Shown here: positions 37,410 to 47,535 of the stretch, one piece after another
How the letters are laid out: each line of letters begins with the position of its first letter
Position numbering within the stretch: position 1 is the stretch's first letter
From: Sambucus nigra
Lineage: Eukaryota > Streptophyta > Magnoliopsida > Dipsacales > Adoxaceae
Reading direction: 5' to 3'
Assembly (NCBI GenBank): GCA_949130495.1
Contig: CASBWL010000415.1
Span: 1 to 64,000, forward strand
Length of the DNA: 64,000 nucleotides
The notes under the pieces: generated by a model
Databases searched by the model: none
What the model was told of the DNA's origin: nothing
Seen by the model: the letters and a program-made list of their open reading frames with translations, nothing else
Program-made: the position numbers and the translations under genes

Positions 37410-37477
37410 GAGATGGTATATTACTCACCAAATATAAAGACAAACTGACAGTATGAAATAAAATGAATGAAGGACTG

Positions 37478-37598
37478 CACCATAGTTGTAAGAAGCCAAA
37501 GGCATACCAATGCACCAAGGTCCCCATGGAGCCTCGGCGCAAGGCGAGGCGCGCGCCCAATCGAAGTGAGGCGCACGTTATGTGTGTGTGTGTGTATG

Positions 37599-37630
<32 letters not shown>

Positions 37631-38655
37631 ACTATTTCAATAAATTAATTAAGCATATTTTTGGATGGAAATAACTTCAATAACATACAAAACTGTATTT
37701 AACACTGAGAAAATGAAATACAACACCAAAAACAGAATACAACAAATTACATTGAAAAAATGGAATACAAAAATTTAATTAAAATCAAATTGACACACTG
37801 AAATACAACACCAAATTGATGTGAAAAAATGAATACAAAACTTTAATTGAATTGAAATTAACACGAAAAAATTGAAATACAACACCAAATTACAGTGAAG
37901 AGATGAAAGTATACTGAAAACACCCAATTCCTTCTTTTTTTCATTACTTCTGGCGGTGTTGTGAGTTTGGCATTTTACACATAAAATAAATTAAACTGAA
38001 AATCTTCTTTTTCCTCATTCTTATCTAAACTGATTATTTTTTTTCCACAAAGCACATACACAAGAACAGGGTTCCCAAAAAAAGAAAAAAAAATGAACAG
38101 GTCGGAGTTATTTTGTTAGGAGAGAATAAAAATGGAGAATAAAGAGAGAACAAAATGAATAACAAAAGCACGAAATGAATAGGTCAGAGCAAAAAAAATG
38201 AAAGCTATCAAAAAGTAAAAAATAAAATACCTGATGATCATTTCGCCAGATATGACAACCACCCTCATCGGAGGTCGCAGCCCAGAAAATATCAGATGGT
38301 TTTGTTTTGTTGCTTCGGAGGTCATAAACAAATAGGGTTTTGTTTTGTTGAGACCCGACAGGTTTCAAAAACTAGGGCAAAAAGCGTTGTTTTGGCTTAT
38401 ATTTTTTTTGTATTCTAGATGGTATCAGCGAATAAAGAAAAGGACCTGTGGGAACTGGTTGAAAAATTGTAGAAAACAAAAGTAGCACGTTTTTTTTTCC
38501 CATAGTGAACTTTATTTGTGCGCACCTAGGATTGCGCCTAGTGCCTAACCCCCTTAGGCACGCACCTAGCTAAACTCACCTCGATGTTGCTTTTTTAGGC
38601 GCAAACTTTGAGTCTTGGTGCACCTTCGGCCTAGGCGTGCCTTTGATAACAATGG
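37478..38655. mobile_element. GGCGC-rich-ended element-like block, copy B
   Basis: Counterpart of 27183-28360, with the same complementary ends and the internal roughly 65-90-bp repeats (37690-37910). A few CG sites differ (for example CTTCGGCCTAGG against CTTGGGCCTAGG). Confidence 0.45.
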
Positions 38656-38784
38656 ACCACCCATAATAAAAAAAGTGAGGTGCAAAAGGGGTAATAAAGG
38701 AGGACAACAATTCGTCTCAACCGTTGGTTTTACCATCACCATCTCCGACTAGAGCAAAAACTTCATCATCAGTACCCTAAGTGT

Positions 38785-38920
38785 CCTCGAAGTGTCTGCG
38801 GAGTGTCATAGAAGTGTTCGACTTTTTTTTTAATGTCAAATCAATTTGACACACCACCTGGTGTGTCGGAGTGTCGTACGGGTGTCATGTCCACGAGAAT
38901 GTCCGACACAGGTACATCAC
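38785..38920 (+). repeat. GTGTC-rich degenerate repeat at the right duplication breakpoint
   Basis: Irregular repeats of AAGTGTC, GAGTGTC and GGTGTC, with the reverse complement GACAC (TTTGACACACC, GTCCGACAC). It starts just after the end of duplication copy B and is interrupted at 38921 by solo LTR no. 2; GACGAAGTGTCCGTGC resumes at 41845. Confidence 0.65.
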
Positions 38921-41835
38921 TCTAACACCCCGTAATTTTAATGATTGTTTTATTGGGATTAATTAAATTAAATTTGGAAAATTAATCCGGTAAAATAAAT
39001 ATTAATTAGCGAGATAAGGGTTAATATTTATTTATATTGAATATTACTAAGTGAATGAGTAATAATAACGATAAGAAAATATTGTGATTATCATGAGTGA
39101 GAAATACGGCAATTACGATAAATTTAGTCGGGATGCGCATGTCAATCATGTCGGGACTTAATTTAAGAAATAAAATGTAATTTAACTTTTTATATTTCAT
39201 ATGGTCATTGGGAGTGCTCCAGTGTGTACGGAAGGGTCGAAATAGTCATAAAAGTCTACGGGGAGGTTTAGTTTGGGTCTCGGGGCACTTTTAGGCCAAG
39301 TCGGCACCCTAGAGGGATATTTCGGTCTTTTGAAATTTTGGGGTATAGAGACCTACGAAAATTGGAGTGATATATTATCAGATACGTAAGGGAGTTTAGG
39401 GTTATCAGTTACCAAAACAAAGAGAGGCGACGGGAGGAAGAAGGAAAGGTATTCCAAGGCCAAGAACCACCATTCTTGCACCACCACAAACATCGTCGCA
39501 TAGATTGGGAGGAGAGGTACTCAACCCTACCGTTTTTCTGCAGAGATTCAGACCTACTTATAAAGGCAAGTGTTTGTCTTGTTGATTTATGATTTGATAT
39601 ACCGTCCATGTTAGAATAAGATGATTATTTTATGGATCTCATGAATTTTAGCAACATGTTCCCAAGTAGGAACTGTGATAGACTTGATCATTTATACATG
39701 TAGGATGAATTTGATGAGAAATATCATGAAATTTGGGAAGAAATCTGGAATTATGTTGAGGTTATTGAACAAGAATAATAATCTAGGATTTTTAAAGATT
39801 AATCTTGATTAAATTCAATTTGAAGTCATTCTTTAAAGATTTAATGATTCTATTACGTTAAAAATCGTTTATACATGTTATTATAATGATTGAGACCTTT
39901 GGTTGGAAGTTTGGGATAGTGTAATATTGGTTTGGAAGTTTAACAATGGTGAAAAACCGTAGCAGTGAAGAAGATGAAGTCCCAGGTCCAGCGAACCGGT
40001 TAGCCTTTTCCCCCAAACCAGTTCGGTTGTAACCTCAAACCGGTTTGCATGTTCCCCCAAAACTGTTTGGGGGACCTGGTACTTTTAGACCTCAGTTTAA
40101 TTAAATTTTTGGTAGGATTGTGTTGGGATTTCTTTCCGATGGAAGAGAACTATAGATAACAAAGTGTGTGGCCTATTTAATATTTAATCTCACAAAAATT
40201 ATTATGGGTATTGAAGAATACGAGTAAACAATGAGGCCTAGTTTGACATTAAATGATCTCTCGTAACTTAGAATGGGTCGTGGGAAGCGTGAGTGAATAT
40301 ACGATCGGACCAGCGGTAGAAAAATCTTTTAATTACTGAAACAATCCAATAGAGTGGTTAGGACTCATCGAGTATTGGGGAAGATGCTCGGGAAAAATAG
40401 GATGAATAGTTAAATGGTAAATTAATAATACGTAGGATATTCGAGTGCTATATATACTACATATGAGACATATAATATAGGTTGTGTGTGTGTGTGTATG
40501 TGTGTATACACACACACACATACACACACACACAGGATGTGTGAATGCCTATTGTGTAAATTTTTATGTGTAAGCTTATATAGGCTACTTGCTATCACGG
40601 GAGGTTTTCACATCGTGGACAATTTTATCCTGATGAGCCCATTGTGGGGGATTTTGACTTGTACCCCAGGAACATAGAACCTAGGTACGTGATATCTTAG
40701 TGTATGATGGTTTTGATGGTTAATTGGGAACGTTTGGTGTGTCCGTGACCCATAGACTTGGAACTATATTTTCCTCCAATATGTGTGATTTGATTTATGG
40801 TTCGAGGGTGATATTTGAACCAATGTCCCTATTTAGTACGTAATGTGACAGGACTTAATAGCAGAGTATGCCAACATTGCAGATCTCTACCTAGGGATGC
40901 CATATATGTGTATGTATTATAAACTTTATATAAATATATATGCGTGGGATTGATTCTACTAGAGTGTATTAGTAGATAAAATAGATAAGAATATCCCAAT
41001 TATCTTAAGTGTATGAAAATTTAATCATAAACTGATGACTCCTAATAACTAAAAAGAATTGGAAAAGTAGTATAGTACTGTATGGGCAATACGGGTGGGC
41101 ATTAGAAATTATTAGACATGAAGAGATGAAAGTCAGACTAGTTAGGTGGGTATCATAACTAGGTGGGTTGGAGTACTATGTTAGACATGGACATGAGTTG
41201 AGAGGTGAGGATCTCAAGTGAGAGCACGCTGAGCTAACATGTATATAATATCTTATCTTGATGTATTTTAAACACTTGCTAAACTTTTTCAAACAGTTTT
41301 ACTTGGGCTATGACCCGTTTCAAATCTTTTTTGTAAAAATAGTTTTAGGCGCCCAGCCATTGGAAGGCCAGGCATAGGTTCCTACATTTGACATGATGCA
41401 ACTGTTGTGGAAGTTGCAGGACCTTGCTATTAGACGCCTCCACTCTTATTCCGTTCTTATTTATCTTTATCTATCTCATTCGGGCATGTCGTCCATTCCT
41501 AGTTGGTCATTATTTACAGAGACATTATATTTTGAGTATTTGATTTAGACTTTACTTATGGATGACTGTATCGGGATTTTATCTGGAGTGTTATTCCAGA
41601 CTCATTTATTTATTTATTCTGTTATCTCATCATTTATTAGTTGTGCTTGGAATGGTGAATGTGATTTATTCTATCTATATTAAATTGCATGATTAAAATT
41701 TTGAAACCGGGCAATTAGGGTATTAGTAAAATAAATTGAATTTCAATAGTGATGCTAAGAATGACACCATTAATGATTCCTGTTTAATTTAATAATGGAC
41801 TGATCACCCAGGATTAGAATAGGTGGGGTGTCACA
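38921..41835 (+). mobile_element. Solo LTR no. 2, 2915 bp
   Basis: Begins TCTAACACCCCGTAATTT and ends GGTGGGGTGTCACA. The flanks are ATCAC (38916-38920) and GTCAC (41836-41840), a 4-of-5 match, and a GTGTC-rich repeat continues on both sides. The first dinucleotide is TC, probably a mutated TG. Its end (41740-41835) is similar to the end of solo LTR no. 3. Landmarks are the GATTCAGACC...AAAGGCAAGTGTTTG block at 39546-39575 and AACCGGTT/CCCCCAAACC repeats at 39995-40080. No coding domain is inside, and only one LTR is present. Confidence 0.8.
40481..40534. repeat. Palindromic (GT)n/(AC)n microsatellite
   Basis: GTGTGTGTGTGTATGTGTGT is followed by its reverse complement, centred on GTATAC near 40505-40510, inside solo LTR no. 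2. It can form a hairpin with arms of about 25 bp. Confidence 0.9.
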
Positions 41836-41840
41836 GTCAC

Positions 41841-42450
41841 CTCTGACGAAGTGTCCGTGCTTTATAGTTGTACACTCTGTATAGCTCTCATCTTATCAGA
41901 TGTGTTGTGTGGAATTTAAATACTTATGATTTGGAGGTTTGTGTGGTTGGTTTAAATAAAGGTTGGTGTTTGAGTAGAGATCTTCGTGTTTTAATTGAAG
42001 AAGATTTTTGTCTGAATATGTCTTGGTTTGGTTTGACTTGAGGTTTTCTCTCTCAGACTAGAGGTTAAAGGAGATGTGTTTGTGGATGTGAATGTGGTCT
42101 GATTTCAATTAAGCTTGGTAGTGGCCGACAAACCATCACTTGGTGTTGATCCTATTAATTATTTGAGCGGTTGTAGACACGTTTGTTTTGTTTATTGTAG
42201 TTTTTTTGCACGTATATAGCCAGCTGTTTGCATGGTTGTATATGGGTTTGTTTGCGGGTCGGGTCAGGTTTTAGTTGAGCCTTTATCTGGGATTTTGTGT
42301 TTGGACTAGTTTTGTTTATTTAGTCAGTTTGTTCCAGTTTATTAGAGGGGCATGACTGAATTTAATTTGTTTTTGTTCAGGCCTTTGTTTGTGTTTTAAT
42401 TTATGCTTACCTTCTACCAAAAAACAAAATAAGATATAAGTAAAGCTATA
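41841..42450. other. No gene recognised; T/G-rich, possible LINE 3' tail
   Basis: TG- and TTTG-rich DNA ending in TTACCTTCTACCAAAAAACA near 42410-42427. Plant LINE 3' untranslated regions often look like this, but no coding part is attached, so it is only a possibility. Confidence 0.25.
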
Positions 42451-42454
42451 TATT

Positions 42455-42570
42455 GGTATGATGGCAAGTGTCCTCACCCAAGCTACGGTTGGTCTTGGAT
42501 TCGAGACATGGGAGCAGCCTCTCCATATATGGGGGTAAGGCCAGCAGACATCTGCCTCTCCTAGACCCTC
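42455..42570 (+). mobile_element. SINE (Au-like) fragment, plus strand
   Basis: Contains GATGGCAAGTGTCCTCACCC (A-box region), TTGGATTCGAGAC (B-box-like), GGGAGCAGCCTCTCCATA, GGGGGTAAGGCC and GCCTCTCCTAGACCCTC, the same order as the minus-strand SINEs in the 10-kb duplication but a separate insertion. Confidence 0.65.
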
Positions 42571-42575
42571 CAGTT

Positions 42576-43062
42576 AGACCCACAAACAATTTCAGACCAT
42601 ATTCATCCAAGACCAATAGAGACTCGACCCACATTAGGACCACCCAGAACAGGCCCAACCTGCTTTTTTGTGCTACTATCAATGCATTCAAATGGCTCTC
42701 GTAAAACACTGTGCAAAGTCAAAGCGGACAATTTTTCATGTACTCGCATAGCATTACACTATGTTTGAATTGATAAATGGGAAAGATTAATTATAAAAGG
42801 AAGTAAAGGAATTGGAGGGGGCCCAAAAGATTACTAATTTTTCATGTTACTTAGATAACTCACGAGGGAAAAAAAGAGTGAAAAGGAAAGGATGAGGAAG
42901 GAAAGAGAGCCATTATAACATAATACAAGTATAGAACATAATCCATAATAAAAGTATAATAGAACATAATCAACACTTAATCAACACTGAAGCATATATT
43001 ATTGTGGATAACAATTCATGACTTTCAAGCTGGGAGTTATGCTTAAAAGCCACTAATTAAAT
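42576..43062 (+). repeat. Direct repeat 1 (about 0.48 kb) near TPK pseudogene
   Basis: Matches 43706-44186 closely, with shared phrases such as GGCTCTCGTAAAACACTGTG, TTGATAAATGGG and AAGCTGGGAGTTATGC. No coding potential. The copies are 1130 bp apart. Confidence 0.9.
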
Positions 43063-43705
43063 ATGGGGCCCATATTTTGGAAGTATAAATTAATATGGGT
43101 CCTAGATTTTAGAAATATGGATTAATATAGGGCCCATATTTTGAGAACTAATGGCCCAAATTTTAGTCCAGATTTATTTGAATAAAACCCCAAAACTTCA
43201 CGTAACATCTCTCTCATATTTTATTTTTGTGACAAAACTTCACACTTCACGCTTCTAGCATTGAGAATCAAAGCAGTGGTTTGATTGCCAAAAAGAAAAA
43301 AAACTCACACTTTAGTCTTCGATCTCCGATCACGCTATAAAATATTCCACTGGGAGGTCTCCGTCCAATCAATGTCGGATCGGAGATAAGGTCCAATCGA
43401 AGAAGGTCTCCGTCCAGTCTTCGTCCAATCAAAGCATGTCTCCGTGTTAGTCAAGGTTGACACCGAATATGTATGTTTCCAATATTTTTTTTCATTTTCT
43501 GTATATTATTTGTTAATTTTCTGTATGTTTTTTTTTGCATTTTCATTAACAAATTAAAATGGTGGACTTATTATTATTTTTTTAACTTATTAAATGTTCA
43601 TTTTTAAGAGTAAAAATTGCTTAAGTATATTGGAAAATAACAAGTTTATAAAAAAAATGTCCAAAAAAACTATTTGAAAAAAAAGGGCCAGCGCGACCCA
43701 AACCC
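43063..43705. other. Spacer with small repeats, no gene
   Basis: Holds three imperfect ATATGGGGCCCATATTTTGG-like units (43063-43145) and a cluster of GTCTCCGTCCAATCA repeats (43362-43445) after a TATA-like GCTATAAAATATT at 43335. No open frame of note. Confidence 0.5.
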
Positions 43706-44186
43706 AACCCATAAACAATTTCAGCTCATATTCAACCTAGACCAGTAGAGACCTGACCCACATTAGGCCCCGCTAGAACAGGTCCAACCCTATTTTTTGC
43801 CAATGCTACTATCAATGCATTCAAATGGCTCTCGTAAAACACTGTGCAAAGTCAAAGTGGACAATTTTTTATGGACTGACATAGCATTACATCATGTTTG
43901 AATTGATAAATGGGGAAAGATTAATTATAAAATGAAGGAAAGGAATTGGAGGGGCCCCGAAAGAGTACTAATTTTTCATGCTACTTCGATAACTGACAAG
44001 GGAAAAAAGAGAGTGAAAAGGAAAGGATGAGGAAGGAAAGAGAGCCATTATAACATAATACAAGTGTAGAACATAATCCATAATACAAGTATAATAGAAC
44101 ATAATCAACACTAAAACATATATTATTGCGGATAACAATTCATGACTCTCAAGCTGGGAGTTATGCTTAAAAGCCACTAACTAAAT
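43706..44186 (+). repeat. Direct repeat 2 (about 0.48 kb) near TPK pseudogene
   Basis: Second copy of 42576-43062; lacks a few bases in the AATCAACACT region. It ends about 55 bp before the predicted exon end of the TPK pseudogene. Confidence 0.9.
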
Positions 44187-44242
44187 GGGATGATAATTTT
44201 GTTAGAAAAACTACAATGATAATATATATATATATATATTAC

Positions 44243-44890
44243 CTCATAAAACCATTATTGTCAGTGTCCGTCCGCTGCAAGCAAGTGGGCAACGATCATA
44301 TCCTCAACAAACACCAATTTTGCCACCACCCATTTTCCCATCATTATCATTACCACCTTGATCATAACTGTTGTAATCGACATGCCCAAAAGGTAAAATG
44401 AATCCACCCATCCAAACTTCTCATCAGAATGCAAAACATCATAATGCAAAACACCCATGTCACCTCCGATACAGATAGCCACAAACCGCAGCGCCAACGC
44501 CGCCTTCATTTGAATCCTAATCATGTCCTCATTCACATCAATTTCTTGTATATAACTAACCATCCCAGAAAGCAAGATATGAATAAAACGGAAACCAACC
44601 AACACACACAAAATCGAAAACAGCTTTGTCCCCGTGCTATCGGTAGTTAAATCACCATACCCGCCAATTGTAGACATTGTGACAATGCAAAAATAGAAAG
44701 CATTAACAAGCGGGTGCGTCTCCTTGGCCTTAAAATCACGAGGATTAAAATAATATATAACCACACCAATGGTCAAATACATAACGAAAAGAACCACAGT
44801 CTGACGAACAATGGCGGCCATTAATGAAGAGGATATGAATTGTTGATCAAAATTGGCAGTGGGTTCAGCGATGGAGCAGCAGAGCTGTCT
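44243..44890 (-). pseudogene. Two-pore potassium channel (TPK/KCO) first exon, degenerate
   Basis: TPK channels sit in the vacuolar (or plasma) membrane and pass K+; each subunit has two P-loops, and most have C-terminal EF-hands. The 186-codon minus-strand frame (44821-44261) starts in the first transmembrane helix (IVRQTVVLFVMYL). It has HPLVNAFYFCIVTMSTIGGYGDL-like pore sequence in which an extra G spoils the normal TIGYGD filter, then FSILCVLVGFRFI. In the second half, DSFYLLGMSITTV should be followed by a second GYGD; instead about 50 residues are missing and HLLAAD follows directly. A one-base insertion then ends the frame, but the shifted frame still reads DTDNNGF, an EF-hand loop, ending at an AG/GTAATA donor (44243/44242). 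The usual N-terminal cytosolic part is absent: an in-frame stop lies near 44892. I am sure of the family and call it a pseudogene. Confidence 0.85.
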
Positions 44891-44894
44891 TTAA

Positions 44895-45960
44895 GTTGTG
44901 ATGGGGTTAAAAGGGGTGAAATATTATGTAAGACAGCTTAACAGACGTTTGGATTTACTTAGAATGAATATACATTGGTTTTCTGCTTTAGAAATTGTTG
45001 TGATGGGGTTAAAAGTGGTGGGATGAGAGAATGGAATAGTAGAGAAATTGTTGCTTTGGAAAATGATCAAGGTAGATATTATGTAATACAGCTTAACAGA
45101 AATGAAACGACTGGATTTCATTAAACGAATGAGGCAACGTTTTGTTTTTGGGGGATTGGCAAATGAAAAGGCTGATGAGGTTTGGGAGAAGGAGCTAACG
45201 TTTGGGTTTCTTTCTTTCCCTACGGTTTCAACTTAGAAGTGGGTTTAGGAGAAGGAGCCAAATGAAAAGGCTGTAGAATATTATTATGTCATACAGAAAT
45301 ATATAGCTTAACAATCGTTTGGGTTTCACAAATTAAACGGCCCAGCTGTAGAATGCTTCGCTGTACATTGGTTTCTGCTTTAGAAATGAAAGGCAACGTT
45401 TGGTTTTTGGGGGATTGACAAATGCGTTTGGGTTTCTTTTTTTCCCTACGTTATAAGAAAAGTCAAAATTTAGTTTTTTTATTAAAAAAAATTCAGGTTT
45501 TTTAAAAAGCTATGTTTTATAAAAAATTGTAAAAAACAAAGTTTAAAAAAATATAGTTTATAATAAAAAATTTACTCCAATTTTTATTAACAAAAAACAA
45601 TGTTAAGATTTTTTGTTTAATATAATTAACGTCAACTTTTTTTTTGATAAAAAGAACGTCCATTTTGTAAAAATAAATAACGAAACATTTTTTTTTATTA
45701 ACGTCCTTTTATTAAAAGAAAATAATAAGTTTCTTTTTATAAATAACATAATGTTTTTATAAATAACATAATGTTTTTTTAAATAAAACCGAATTTTATG
45801 ATTTTATGATTTTTTTAAATGAAAGGCAACGAATGGTTTTTGGGGGGATTGACAAATGAAAAGGCCGATGAGGTTTATCAGAAGAAGCCAACCTTTGGGT
45901 TTCTTTTTTTTTCCATACGGTTTGAACTTAGAAGTGGGTTTCGAAGTGCCATTTAATTAA
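44895..45960. repeat. Local degenerate repeats upstream of TPK pseudogene
   Basis: GGCAACGTTTGGTTTTTGGG and GGGATTGACAAATG recur near 45133, 45393 and 45826, usually followed by AAAAGGC(C/T)GATGAGGTTT and TTTGGGTTTCTTT. AAATATTATGTAAGACAGC and TTAACAGA recur near 44920, 45075 and 45280. The stretch 45460-45820 is a run of poly-A/T-rich phrases (AATAACATAATGTTTTTATA twice). No gene. Confidence 0.7.
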
Positions 45961-46210
45961 TTGAAGATAACTAACAAAAATAATTAATGCTCTTAACACG
46001 TGGCAGGTGGTAAGGAGTTTAGACTACAATTTTTAGAGAAATTCTATTTGTCCCGCCAAACAAAACTGCATAGGAACCGCATGGCTTGCGTGGTAGTGCC
46101 AATTGTTCACTCATGAGAAACTTTGTTTCCATGGTCCATATTTCACTTTAATTAAATCCAAATGACATACCACTGATGACAACCAATATAATACTAACAA
46201 AAATATTATT

Positions 46211-46366
46211 GTTACTCAATTTTTGACATAATTTTTTGGAACAAACTGATGTGACAGTTTGTTATTGGTTGGTTTTGGGGGACCACACCAATGGGACCTA
46301 AAAACCAACCAATAAAAAACTGACACGCTAGTTTGCTCCTAAAAATTATGTCAAAAATTAAGTTAC
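46211..46366. mobile_element. Small palindromic MITE nested in the left TIR arm
   Basis: GTTACTCAATTTTTGACATA at the left is matched in reverse complement by TTATGTCAAAAATTAAGTTAC at the right. Complementarity runs inward through GGAACAAACT/AGTTTGCTCC and GGTTGGTTTT/AAACCAACC. It interrupts the left arm of the 2.2-kb element and has no counterpart in the right arm, so it came later. Confidence 0.75.
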
Positions 46367-47466
46367 AGTAGAAGCACTCTAATGCTAACTAAACTTATCT
46401 TAATAAAAAGACCATAATGCTAAGAACATGACAAAATATAGAATATCTACAATAAAAATATGATAATTTTATATTTATCTTTCATTTTAATATTTAAAAA
46501 AATAATATTTAGTCTTCAAATAATTCCTAAAATTATGAAATAACTCATTTACCATCTTAAAATATAAGTATTTTAGTATTTTCTGAAAGCCATAGTCTGC
46601 TCCAAAAAAGGTCAATTAACGTTTTTTATTTATAAAAATAGTCCATATTTTAGTATATCCCTAATTATTATTATTTTACTTTTTTTAAAACCTAGTTTTA
46701 TTCTTTATTTTACATTGAAAATGTTTCCCCCATATTTTTATATTCTTAGAATGAGGCATTTTATTCAAAAAATACTAAATTTGCTTTATATTAAAACATT
46801 GGACTAAGAATTCCACCAAATCTCCTATCATAAAAACTCTCGCTATCATTACTCTTTGTTCATATTTAGTAGTGGCGAATGAGCGGTTATGGACGGGTCA
46901 AAAATGGATACGGATAAATTTGGGCAGGTCAAAAGCGGGTCGGGCAGAATAATTTGGACGTGTTGGGCCAGTTCAAATCCGGATCGGATCGTGTCAAACC
47001 CGGATCAAGTCGGGTTGACCCGATTTTTTTTTAAAAAACAATTATTATACCATATACGGATAAATATGGTATAATAATTTTGAAAAACAATATACAAGTA
47101 ATTACTTAAATAAAAAAATCTTTAAACTCTTTAGTAATTTGAGTTTTATTTTTGAGATGTTCCAAAACCATTTTGACCCGCTAATGACCCACCAACAAAC
47201 AATCTTATTGGATCGCTCAAATCATTTTGACCCACAAATACAATTAATGGGCCCCAAACACATTATTTTGGGTGAGTTATGGAGGGTTTCATCATCAACA
47301 GTCCATATTGCCGGCCTATTCATATTGCACCGTCAATTTTTATGTTTTCTACTTAATTTTTTTTAGGTTTTAGATGTAATACCAATGAACCACAATATAT
47401 CGTCTTACTATCGTTGCTTTGTCACTACATTACAAAATTACACATGCATTTTTTCGCTGCAAAATT

Positions 47467-47535
47467 AAATTTGTCAAAGTGCAACATTAAATGTGCATTG
47501 TCACATTAAATGTGACAGTGCACTTTGACAAATTT
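47467..47535. repeat. Hairpin with 17-bp perfect stem
   Basis: AAATTTGTCAAAGTGCA (47467-47483) is the exact reverse complement of TGCACTTTGACAAATTT (47519-47535). The loop also contains ACATTAAATGT repeats. Confidence 0.9.

Larger units (their letters stand above)
28470..38768 (+). repeat. Segmental tandem duplication, copy B (about 10.30 kb)
   Basis: Direct repeat of 18231-28469. The junction at 28461-28476 reads ACTTCATCA (end of unit) then AGCAAAGTGG (start of unit). Copy B ends at 38768, where CTTCATCA is followed by TCAGTACCC instead. It is about 60 bp longer than copy A, chiefly from AT microsatellite growth. Confidence 0.97.
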
